Shown here: positions 26,250 through 37,102 of the stretch, piece after piece
Layout: the number at the start of each line of letters is the position of its first letter
How positions within the stretch are numbered: the first letter of the stretch is position 1
DNA from: Leucaena leucocephala
Taxonomy: Eukaryota > Streptophyta > Magnoliopsida > Fabales > Fabaceae
Length of the DNA stretch: 64,000 nucleotides
Direction: 5' to 3'
Assembly (NCBI GenBank): GCA_037074615.1
Contig: CM073537.1
Coordinates: forward strand, 20,107,989-20,171,988
Position numbers and translations under genes: made by a program
The notes under the pieces: generated by a model
Told to the model about the DNA's origin: nothing
The model's database searches: none
The model's input: the letters and a program-made list of their open reading frames with translations, nothing else

Positions 26250-27055
26250 ATTAAACTAAGAGCATATTTATATAAAATTTTAAAAAAATATTTATAAAAA
26301 AAATTATACAGTTTTTAAAAACTTTTTTTTAAAAAAATAATTTTAAATAAATAAGTATTTAGATAGTTATTATTTAAATTTTTTTTATAATTGATAAATT
26401 ATTAAAAGATATAAGATAAAATAATAATTATATAAAATAAAAAAAAATTATTTTTATTTTCCATCAAGAAAGCTTTCGTGTATGGCACCATCCCGGTCAC
26501 TTAAGGCTACACTGTCCAAACAGCCAAGGAAATATGAAATGGCGGAACTCACTTACCCACGAGCTGCACGATGAGGTCTGACAGCAAGTAGATCCGAGAC
26601 GCTTAGAGGAGAGTTGGGGAGAGATAGATGAGCTTTGTGCTGAAGAGAATGGCCGACGACGGAAATGGAGAGTCTAGAGAAGAGCTACCTTCTGCGACAT
26701 TTGTACTGCCGACGAGTAAAGAAAGAGAGGGGAGACATGAGATGCTCACTGGAGGACCATAAAGCAGTAGAGGAGCTGTCCAAACTGTGCGCAACGGGGG
26801 TAGAAAGAGAGGCTCGAGAAGAGTAATGTCTCGGGTAGAGAGATAGAGGGGAGAGTGAGGAGAGTATGAGTAAATTAATATTTTAATATCTAAAAGTTAT
26901 TTTTTTATTTTAAAAATTATTTTTAAGAGTTTATATGAAACTATAGTTTAATATAAGTAAATAAATATATTTTTTTTAATTTTTTTACACTAAACTAAAG
27001 TTTAGTCTAAAAATTGTTTAGATCTTAGGTTTTTAATTAACCCAAACAAGAACTA
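26250..27055. repeat. AT-rich dispersed element, copy C, with a GC-richer insert
   Basis: The left flank shares the AAATAAATAAGTATTTAGAT block with copy A. The right flank ends in a TTTAATTAACCCAAACAAG-type terminus. Between them, about 26465-26870, lies sequence of distinctly higher GC that copy A replaces with GAGA-like repeats. No protein domain was recognised in the insert. Confidence 0.4.
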
Positions 27056-29951
27056 AGATAGTTTTTAGATATTTAGTTAGATATGGATAAATATAATAAA
27101 TTTAACATGTGGTCATAACTATATATCAATAATTAAAATATTATGGGTTTATTCCGTGTGTAGTTTTAAGTCATTAATGCCTCGTATCTAAATATTAAAA
27201 AACATTTATTTGTGATTGTAACTGACTTGTTCAGTGTACAGGGGGCATTTTATATTGTCTACGGCTATTTTCCTATATATTTTCAAGTAGTTATCGTTAT
27301 TGTGCCCAACTAGTTAAAAGTCACTAGATGTATTCAGGTCGCTGTGACAATATTCTAGGCTATGTAAAATTTAGAATGTGATATAAGATGTACAATTTTG
27401 AAATTAGTCAAAGGATAAAAGGGTAAACGACATAAATATACAATCCCATATTTTGTATATTTCCCCTCCATTTTATATATATTGATAGATAATAACTCAC
27501 GTAGAATTATCTGTAAAAACTAATTGCAAAACCTATTATATCGATATGATTAATTAGTTGAGTCGAGTGAACTTATAAAGTGTGCTGAGACTGGAGAAGA
27601 GAACCAATTAAACGGTGTGGAGCATGAAAGAGGGATCCAAATCCAATTGATGGCCTAGATTGATCATTATCATCAGCTCGCCCAGCTTCGTAGGCTGCAA
27701 CCCTACACAGTGAATTTGTTCTGTGAGCATATCATCAGCACCTTGCATTGATACCTATGGTAAATACTTTGCTTATATTGCGAAGGACTTATCGTTTTTA
27801 GTGTTATTTTCTGGTTTGTTTGCTCATATTTTGTCCTAAAGAAAAAAGGATATAGCAGAAAGATCAGCTCAGAATGAAAGAAAGACAAAGGTGGGGTCTT
27901 GTGTCTTCCCATTAGGTCACCTTTCTTTGTGTAACCAAGTGGGTTGCTCTCTCTTCTCCTGCATTGAATATTCTCTCAAATCTCAATTGATAAGGGCACC
28001 TCGTTCTCTTGCAATGCATATTCATTATAGCATTCCCGTTCACCAAAACCAAGTTACTTGGAACGCCACTCAAGTGTTTGACAAAACGACAGGCCTTCAA
28101 TTGAATATGGCAGCATTTCATTTTTTATATCTTAAAATATATGGAGGGTAAGTTTGTAAGGATGGTAGCGTCCTACCTATAGCTAAAGTCGTGATTGAGG
28201 GCCAAAGAGGGAAATAGTTTGGGGGGTCTCAGTTCTGTGTAATGCTTTGATCGAACTGACCAATACGTATCATTCCGTTTAAGGAAAGGCCATCATACCC
28301 ATTTGACACCCAGACATTGTCGGGAACATGCAACCCATCAGATTTTGGGAAAAAGCTCCTCCCTAAGACCCCACTTCCCAAATCATTTTTTATAGAAATT
28401 AACATGCCAAACCATGTTAACTCACACATAAATGATAGAGAATGCTTACGTCCTATCACCTCCCTCCCATGACACTTTTTCTTTTCTTAAAGCATATTTC
28501 GTCTTCTTCCTTTTAGTAACCATCAAAACTGGGGGGGATATATATTATCCTACTAGCTTTTGTTTCTTGCTGTCTTTTCTTTTCTTTTTTCTTTAGAAAA
28601 GTATTATTCTTTTGAATATACACGCTTGTTTCTTTTTCTTCTTTCTGAGACGAAGTTTGTTCTCTGTGGTAGGTTCTCAGCAGGACAGCAATATGCAGCT
28701 TAAGAGGGTCTGTAAGCCCAATAAATTAAAAGGCCACATATGAAGCAGTTATTATGCGTATCTGCCTGTGTGCAAAGTGTCAGGATCTTGAATCAGCAAA
28801 AGCAAATGGATGGTATCATTGGTAAGTTTCTTGATTGTTCTAAATTACCCTCATCGTTTTCCAAGTGCCCAATATGGTGAACAAGGGTAGTCAAACAAAT
28901 GGAAAACTGGGTTAACTTTGAAATGAAGTAGATATCCGTATTAGGCCATATGCTTGTACAGTGATCATAATGAGGTTTGTGTTGGAACTTGGATCAATAA
29001 TATTATGCACTCATGTCAGAGTAACTGAAATAATGAATTGCATAAATTCACTGTAAAGTGGGTCACATCTGTAAATTGCACGGCTGATTTTTCAATATCT
29101 GATTAATGTCAGTTATATATCCACGACAAAAGGTACTTAAAAACTTCTATTAGTGATTATTGACTTGGAGCAATTTCTCTGAGATGCAGCAGCTGATTTC
29201 ATTCAAATGTTGATCAAAGAGAAAATTTGAGACAGCACAGGAACCCATGAGAACTAGCGCTACAAACAGAAAATTGAAAACCTTCAAGATTTTGAAAGGA
29301 TAACGTGCCTTAACTCTCAACATATGAATAATGTTCAAAACTGAAATTTATTATATTTGCTGATGTTTTTAGCATATAATTAAGGGCAGTTCCCTTGTCA
29401 AATAATATACGATAGGTCCCTTCAGCTTAATATTTATATCCAACCAACAACTATATATATGTCAAGCATACATATATTGCCAGAAACCTAGAATTATATC
29501 AAACCTGATACTTATGAAGCAAAATTAGAAATAACCTAACTAGAGATAGATATGAACAATCACAACTAGCGAAGTGCAGGTACAATCCATACACAACAGG
29601 CACAAAACAAACTGGGGGAGGAGGGATAAGGGTAGTCTACTTTACAGTAAAATGAAAATATTTCTCTATATATATAGGAAGAAATTGAGTAAAAGCAGTC
29701 TAGTACAACATATTGAACTTGATAAGATGGTAGCTCCTTATCTTTAACTAAGTGATGGAACCGAAAGACTTCATATCTGTATATATGGTCTCACGCTAAA
29801 CGATAAAGATGGTAAAGATATATAGATTTCATTATACACAACACTACGACATAGGTATCTTAAAGCTTCTATCTAACTCTTCGAATCTTTAGTTAACATA
29901 ACGAGATCTATATATATATGTGCTAGTTCTTCACGTATGTGGGATTGGAAT

Positions 29952-30659
29952 CTAAGAGTAAGTACCCAATCGAAGCTCCAGATCTAAATCATCCTTGGAA
30001 TCGCTAAGTAAACCTATATGCAAGTCCAACCTAATGATCTCAGCCTTCTTTACCACTTTGCAACCAACTTCTTGCGCAAAAGGTGGGTCATTACAGTCTC
30101 CAAACCCCGATAAAGAATTTGCAATATTCTTCATCTTTGTAGATTCCGAGGCCTTGGTGCTAGAAGGGTTCAACATGATACCGTCCACAGCCCATTTTTT
30201 CAGATCATAAGAAGGAGATGTAGATGCAGGGGGAGGAGAAGATGAAGAAGAAAGTACAGGAGAAACGAAGGTGGGTAAAGTAGTGCTAGCAGAGAATGGT
30301 TTTCTGAGCATTGTAGAAGAAGATGAAGATGGTAATAAGGACAAAGTTGAGGTTGAAAACCCTGGACCAGAGGTAGGGTTAAGATTTAGGTTGAGCATGG
30401 GGGAGTGACTGTCATGAGTTGTAGTGGTGGGAGGTGATTGCTGCCTGAGCCTGGCTCTGTCCCTCCTATGAACATTCATATGGCCACCAAGGGCTTGAGC
30501 AGATCTGAATTCCCTCTTGCAGAAGCTACAAGTGTATGATCTTGGAGGCCACGAGAATCCATTTATATAATCATCTCCTCCATAGCTGATCTGAGATTTG
30601 CAGTCCCAGTATTCTTTCATTACCTGGTTCTTGTTGCTGTTCAAACTGTTTCTCTCCAT
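29952..30659 (-). CDS. SUP: SUPERMAN-like C2H2 zinc-finger repressor
   Basis: Intronless coding region for 235 residues; Arabidopsis SUP has 204. The segment from GFSWPPRSYTCSFCK through the QALGGH finger (Cys44, Cys47, His60, His64) to HRRDRARLR is essentially that of SUP. SUP sets the stamen/carpel boundary in flowers as a transcriptional repressor. A long Ser/Pro/Thr-rich linker follows. The C-terminal pattern, EIIRLDLHIGLL then DLDLELRLG (224-232), is the SUP leucine-rich end with its EAR repression motif. The ATG at 30659 is the SUP-type MER start. A good donor (CCTCAG|GTAACT) near 30868 on the minus strand hints at a leader intron, but I could not confirm it. Synteny with ETR2 and URO supports SUP rather than ZFP10/ZFP11. 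Confidence 0.88.
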   Translation of the reverse strand: MERNSLNSNKNQVMKEYWDCKSQISYGGDDYINGFSWPPRSYTCSFCKREFRSAQALGGHMNVHRRDRARLRQQSPPTTTTHDSHSPMLNLNLNPTSGPGFSTSTLSLLPSSSSSTMLRKPFSASTTLPTFVSPVLSSSSSPPPASTSPSYDLKKWAVDGIMLNPSSTKASESTKMKNIANSLSGFGDCNDPPFAQEVGCKVVKKAEIIRLDLHIGLLSDSKDDLDLELRLGTYS

Positions 30660-31972
30660 CTTCGATATCTACTTTTGTTTACTCAGTCAGATCACATATA
30701 TATAGCAGTAGTTTGAACAAAAAAACTAGAAACTGTCAAACTCAAATCATATATATATATATACTGAAAAAACTAGTTCAAACTGAGATAAAGACATATC
30801 ATATATCTCTCAAAAGTTGTGAACACGAAGCTAGAGGGGGAGAGGTTAATATAAGGGTTAGTAGTTACCTGAGGAAGAAGAGTGATGGCGGATGAATGAG
30901 AAGCCTGAGGGCAAAAGTAACTGGTAAGTAGAGTTTTCCAAAGAGAGAGCATCAACTATACAAGCCAAAGGCTGGGAATCCCATTGGAAGATTAACCCTG
31001 AACTGTCCTTTGTATTTGGTCATTATTGGTTACTAAATTTGGAAATTCTCGTCGTGCCAGGGTTACACTTTTATGCCATATTTTTTGTCACTGGTCTAGT
31101 AACTCTCTCTCTCTCGGTAAAGATCCAACAATTAACTCCCGGATTTTTTTAACAGTTGCACAGAGTATATATGGAACTTTAATTCATAAATGGAAGTGGA
31201 AGTATGATTTATCGTGGCCAATCAAAAGGCAGCATTGGGGGTTGGGATTTGAATTGGGAAAAGGGTTTCTTCACGAACTTGCTTGTTTATCAACAATACT
31301 GCAATAATTGAGGTTAATTACTCAATGAGCTAGTTTTGATCATCTCAGTTAAATATTACTATTATAAAACACTACATATATGGCCCTTCTCACTTTCAGT
31401 GCTAATGACTAATGAGGAGGTCTACTCCGCTTTAATTTACTGCTAACAAAAAAAATTAAGAAAGCTCACTCTAGATACATATTATGTCATCAATTTCCTT
31501 ATTTTTAACATTTAATTTACATCAAATTAAATACAGAGATGCGATGTTGTCTAATCAGGTACACGTTTTAGGGTCACTAGGTAAGGATATATATATTAAG
31601 CTCTTCTCAAGCTTTAGGATGACTACGACGCGAGTCTTTTCACCTGCGGGCAATTTTAATAGTTAAGGTATTGTTGACTCTTCCCTTTAGGTCTTTGATA
31701 TATTACCCATCGGTTAGATGAAAATAACCAGTAGATAATATTATGTTCATCTTTCACATAACTATTTAAAATAAATTTACAGGTCAAAAGATGCAATTGA
31801 CCGTCTCTATAATAAGGAACACGTCTACTATTTATATATTTTACAATAAAGAAACATATATTTGGTCGATTAAAAAATATAATCATGTTTTCAACTCAGA
31901 AAATATTGGATTGATGATGACAGTCTACAAGAACGTATTATCATTCAAAATATCTTGACTATATTTTAACTT

Positions 31973-32036
31973 TGTTTATGTTTTTGTAATTGAAAGAAAA
32001 ATTGTGTTTATGTTTTTGTAATTGAAAGAAAAATTG
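31973..32036. repeat. Tandem duplication, 2 x 32 bp
   Basis: The unit TGTTTATGTTTTTGTAATTG plus GAAAGAAAAATTG-type sequence occurs twice head to tail, with no difference visible by eye. No gene overlaps it. Confidence 0.85.
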
Positions 32037-33446
32037 AATAATTTAGGCGTCAAAACAGTAACCTCCCCTTGATTTATATAGAAGCGTTTAGCTATAGAGC
32101 GGGAAGTGGACAAAGAGGATATATATGAATTATGGAATCAAAATTTTGGTTGTTGCTACCTCGTATAGCTAGGAGATCATGTGACATAAGAGGCCTGGAG
32201 ATCGATCTCACACAATATATGAATTAAGATTGATCCTGACAGAGAAGAAGAACTGATAAAATAATATTATATGATAAGAAAGATTGACTCTGACAAAGAT
32301 GGAAGAAGTGATGATAAAAGCATTTGCCTGATAATGTATAGGAGGGTCATTTATATATAAAAGGTTGTAGTTAGTTGTGTTAGGGCATTTATTTCCATGC
32401 GAGGTCTGGTGTCAGTGGCGGCAATCTCTGTAACATGAAAAAGCTTAAATTTCTTAAGTTGGTTCCTAGATTGATGAAGACTCCAAAGCAGCATAAGATG
32501 AAAACTTCAAGCATATCTTAGGCAAGCACGAAGATTTCCTTTTTTCCATTTTGTGATGAAGAAAGAAAGGAGAGTGATCAGAGCAGGCCCGAAAGACAAA
32601 AGATATCATGCTATGTATCGAACCCAGATTCATCGAAAGAGATGAAGCAACACGAGGCTAAATATGGGTTTGATTTGAAGAGGTTGAAGAGCCGAAATGG
32701 CAGGTAATACCCAAAGTGTAAGAAGGTGCCGTCTCTTTCATGTTTTACCTGCTGGATCTGGCTCTTACGTATAATCAATAATGAACGCTTACCATGTTTA
32801 TGCAAAACAAAAAACACAGAGACGAAAGACTCCAGCTTCAGTATGCTTATATGTGTTTGTGTGTATCGCAGTCTCGTCCATCATCAACCTTGAGGAATGG
32901 CTCTCTCTTATCAGACACTCTGTGTCCTAGTTACGGGAAAAGAACAAAGAAATTAGATCGATATCTGTGTTCTTTTATGACTAGTTGGATCATAAATGTG
33001 AGCCATGCATGGTATAAAGCGACAACTGTAATGACTAGTTCGCCTACAAGTCATGCATAGTATAAAAGTGGATTTTATTCAAGTTTTTAAATAATATGTT
33101 GGCAAATATTAGACATATTTTCTCATAAATTAAATATATATAGTTTTAGCGTTGAGTGAAATTATTTTTTTAAACCAACATTCACACTACTGGTTCACTT
33201 TATGCATACAATATTTTCTGAAATCTCATAAATTTAATCACTTATTGTGTTTATGTAATTTATATTCAATACGTTTAAAATTTTTATTATTTTTTAAAAG
33301 AAGATACGCAATTATATGAATTCTTAGAACACTTTTAGTTTTCTCCTTTTATGTGTAACTAGATCTTGGGCTTCACTTTATATAGTCTATAGAGCCTGGA
33401 TTTTAAAATTGCATTCTTCTATCTCTACGAATAATGCTGTCCTTTT

Positions 33447-33824
33447 ACCTATCTACTGTAAGGTTAGTTAGCGAAAAAGTTAGCGAAGCAAGGTCTCGAG
33501 TTCGAGCTTTGGCGTACGCAGAAAATCTCCGTTGGGAGACTCACCCACCATAGCCAGGTGCGCGACACGGGTTGGATCCGGATGTAGTCGGGGCAAAGCT
33601 CTGGTGAACCGGGTGGCAACAAAAAAAAGTTAGCGAAAAAGTAAGATATATAATTATTTAGAGCATATTCGATCCTTGAGGAGTACTACTTTGTTGTAGT
33701 TTCAGTCACAGCGCTTGAGGAGTCATCCTAACTTCTGAGCACCTAAGTTTATGTCTAAGAGTAATTGACAGCTCACGATCGTGGATGAACCCAACTCTTT
33801 TCTAAAAATTTATGTAACAAAAAA
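33447..33824 (+). mobile_element. Older SINE copy interrupted by a younger SINE
   Basis: AATAATGCTGTCCTTTT (33430-33446) and AATAATGCCGTCCCTTT (33825-33841) form a 17-bp direct repeat with two mismatches, as expected of a target duplication. The 3' part (CACCTAAGTTTATGTCTAAG ... TTATGTAACAAAAAAA) matches the SINE at 17756-18029. The left half is disturbed by a second SINE at 33480-33628. Confidence 0.5.
33480..33628 (+). mobile_element. Short SINE with perfect target duplication
   Basis: A 149-base GC-richer unit ending in eight A residues is flanked by the perfect 13-bp repeat GTTAGCGAAAAAG (33467-33479 and 33629-33641). The 5' part contains CGAGTTCGAGCT, a plausible pol III box B. The body continues through GGGTTGGATCCGG to GGTGAACCGGGTGGCAAC. 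No coding capacity. It sits inside an older SINE copy. Confidence 0.7.
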
Positions 33825-34070
33825 AATAATGCCGTCCCTTTCTTGTAAATGACATATAGATGGATAGATAGATAGATAGATAGAGGGAGAGAGAGACGAT
33901 AAACGGGTCAGAGCTAACCACCCACTGTGAATGTTTTTGTTCTTCCACTGTGATTCGGCCATAAGCATAACCTCCGGTCCTATAAGCCCATTTCCAAAAG
34001 ACTCTGTTTAAAGCCCAGTTCTAAACTCAAAGGATGATTCAACCATTATTGATTGAAGCAAAATATAAAT

Positions 34071-37000
34071 CTAAATCAAAAGCAAAATATAAAATACCAA
34101 ACCCACAAGAGGGGCTAGGACAGCAAATATTAAAGCTACTGAAAATGGCATACGCCCCTTATCTCTCCTAATGACCAGCCCTTCAAGAACAGGATAATTT
34201 AGAGCAATAATGTAAGCTGAAAGGATCATCTGAATGAAGATACGGTCCCAATCACCCACAGAAACAACCCTATAAGCAGCCACTGTGATGCATGATATGT
34301 TTAGGGTAAGGAGGGCAATCATTGGTACGAGGAATATGTTTGATGCCCTGAAATCAAACTTGTCCATTTGATATAGCGTAGTTTTCTCATCATCCTCCAC
34401 TTTATCGGTGGGCAAGAAATTAGCTTCTCTTATGCCAAATTTCTTCATCACAGCATCCAAACATCCATATGCATGGCATGTCACAGATTTTATCATCCAT
34501 ACCCTCTCTTCATTCATCCATTGATATACTGTTCCTCCACTTATAATGACTTCCACTAAATGCTTAGAAAGTGCTGACACAAAGATGAACAAGAACACCA
34601 GGAAATATGGCTCTGACACCTATCAGACACTCAAAACAACCAAAGCAAGAAAAAGAAAAAGAGTTCAAACCTTGGAAGCAGTTATAGGGAAAATGGGACA
34701 AAGGATCTTCATTCCTGGTTTACAGAAAGAGAAATGGACTTGACAATTCGGTGTTACCTTAGGGTAAAGGGGAGTTGCATGTATTAAAGCGAGTTGAGGG
34801 ATGGTAGCGAAACACCAAAGAGGCAAGCAATATAAAGGGTAATATGTGAGTTCTGCGAAGCACATGCACTGAAGAAGAGACATCCTGTGAGGCCCAAATA
34901 TAAGGGGACAGTACTTGCTTATACCATTTTCAAACAGTCCTGAACTCCACCTGGATCCTTGAATCAGCACATCATTCAAATTTGTGGTGGCTGATCCAAG
35001 GAACTGTGGCCTTGATGGTTCACAGAATACTGAAGTCCAGCCATTGCAATGCAAGACGAACCCAGTGAGATAATCTTCAACGACAGAATCATACAAGAAA
35101 CCAACCTGCAGAAATATGAGTCTTTGTTTGTAGGCATTCATTCAATGCAATATGCTCTGCCTTAGAATTATGATTCTTTGTTTATGCACAAACTAATATA
35201 TAGTGGAACATGAAATCTATAATCTACTTACCTCTTGACCCCATTTAGTTCCGATTTCATAGTTACAGGAAGCCAGTAGCCGAGGCTCTTCGAGCAATGC
35301 ATGCCCACTGGCCTCCATAATAGAAGAAATGTAGTTCTGGTTCAGGGATTTGATGAACTCATTGGATGAGCCGAAATATTGTCGAAGTTCCATAAGGTCA
35401 GTGCCTAAGATATTTGAATATTCACCATAAAGGCATAAACTTTCTGTTTTTGAAGCAAGGAATGGCATAACATCATGCTCAAATACCTTTGTCAGTGAAT
35501 TTTCCACATAAAGAGGCCCTTTTAATATAGAAGCCTGTACCAGACATCACAGGTCCATTAAGCCCGTCCATACCTTGCCATTGAACCTAATTAAAGTTGC
35601 CCATGAAAACTCAAGTAAGTTTTATGAAGCCTGAGTATATATATATATGAGTTAGATGAAAAGTCTGTTTTTTTTATGCGCCTTAACTGTGAATAAGGAT
35701 CTCATTTGACTGTCGTAGAGGTCATTCTTGCTGGCATTGTGAAATTTCTGAGGAAACTGAACAAAAGCCAGGGAGGTTGATATCTTAGGATCAAGGTGGA
35801 AACACATTGCTTGTCGAGCTGACGTAGGATCATTGGAAAACATGTCGCAATCTAGTACGAGGATGTATGGGGAATTGCTCATCACACCAGACACACGATG
35901 CTGCAACGATATCCATTTGTCTCAAGGCTATGTATATACATTATAACTGAAAGCGTATGAACAAAAGTTAGAGATAGAGATAGGCATGCATACAAGGACA
36001 TTAAGTGCTCCAGCCTTAAAATGGTGGGTCCGAGAAGGCCTTTTCTCCCGGGAAACGTAGACAAGAAGAGGTAATTCCACTTGTTCCACTTCAGTTGTAT
36101 TGTCTTGTATCACCTGCCACTCATTATCCGTTTTTTGAGTACCATTATATATGAAATAGTAAACTAATATACGACTATTATTTTTGAATGTATGAATTAA
36201 TTCTCGAAAATATATAACCCCTTGCTAATTAATTCAGTTGAAACTTGAGGTTTGTGGCCATTTTAAGGCTTCAGTGAGAAATAGAGAGAGAAGATTTGGA
36301 TAGAATGAGCTTACACCTCAATGAGAGATGGGTGATCTAGCTCATCATTGCTTGGGGCCCTGCCTTCTCTGGCTCTCTTTATCTCCTCCTCAAAAGCTTC
36401 ATATTTTTCCTGCAAAAAAGTTCGACTCTTGTAACCTAGAAGCAATCCTTTATAGCCCATAATTCAATTAAACATGGCTTCATGAGGAACCTTGATCTTT
36501 TGCTTCTCTGATATAAACAAACTACTCCCAGCAAAATCATTATCGTCCGTCTCCAAGGCAGAGAAGAAAGCCTTGGGACATCTACACTTGACTCTGTACT
36601 TTCTGCAGAAGGGAAGCCACCACCATGCAAACTTCCAAGCCTCCTTCATACCAAGCAAAGTCAAATTGGAACCCCCGTCATCCGAGAGATACACGTGAAG
36701 CTTGTGTGGTGGGTAATCCAAAGCCATGGCTGACAGCACAGTGTTCATCACACCCACAGTGGGCTCCTTCATTGGATCTGCAGTACATATGAAGACATCA
36801 ATGGCGGGAAGCTTGCCGTCTTCTGGCAATCTTTCTGGAAACACGGTTCTTGAAACGGGACGCCATCGATAAGCTTGACCAAGAATCCAAATGAAGGATA
36901 GAAGGACCTCTGATGCGAAAACAAGAATCCATGACAACAAGGAGCTTCTTTTTTTGGTTTCTTGGAAGAAGAAGCATACCCTATAGTAGAACAAGAGAAG

Positions 37001-37102
37001 TAAAGCGGTGGAATGGAGGAGGGTGTGTAGACGATTGATGATGAGTCGAAGCTTTCGGACATGGCAGATATTGAGAGCAAGTGTTCCCTGAATCTCCTCC
37101 AT
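34071..37102 (-). CDS. CSLG: Cellulose synthase-like protein G (7 exons, frameshift in exon 5)
   Basis: Multi-pass family-2 glycosyltransferase. CslG-clade enzymes include glucuronosyltransferases of triterpenoid saponin synthesis; other members have unknown substrates. Exons on the minus strand: 37102-36491, 36409-36317, 36113-35994, 35900-35688, 35586-35232, 35105-34758 and 34619-34071. All introns are GT..AG at codon boundaries. Two N-terminal membrane segments precede VYLSDDGGS (Asp141/142), LVLDCDMFSND, VVEDYLTGF and QGSRW, which together form the D,D,D,QxxRW signature; the last two exons hold further membrane helices. Total is about 762 residues, normal for CslG. Exon 5 is 355 bases, not a multiple of three. 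The frame of GTGFYIKRASL near 35510-35550 differs by one base from the frame of ENSLTKVFEHD downstream, so translation would stop near 35480. This is a real disabling mutation or an assembly error. A hAT-like MITE lies about 100 bases upstream of the ATG. Confidence 0.85.

Larger units (their letters stand above)
20989..29951. other. Intergenic region between the two zinc-finger genes
   Basis: Beyond the URO promoter no gene is supported. Repeats occupy 22104-22306, about 23709-24115, 24501-25065, 25066-25295 and about 26250-27055. The open frames at 27891-28151 and 28229-28459 have no recognisable domain and no homologous feel. A (TC)n run lies at about 21311-21328. The rest is AT-rich and featureless by eye. 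Confidence 0.55.
30660..34070. other. Intergenic region with SINEs and microsatellites
   Basis: The first few hundred bases are the SUP-like promoter or leader. No further gene is supported. The open frames near 31026, 32611 and 32794 have no domain. A 32-bp tandem duplication (31973-32036), nested SINEs (33447-33824) and a (GATA)n run (about 33863-33884) are present. The last 100 bases before 34071 should include the CslG 3' untranslated region. Confidence 0.55.

Noticed and set aside
27891..28151. 86-codon open frame
   Set aside because: No domain and no clear start context; the opposite strand is open as well, which suggests composition rather than coding.
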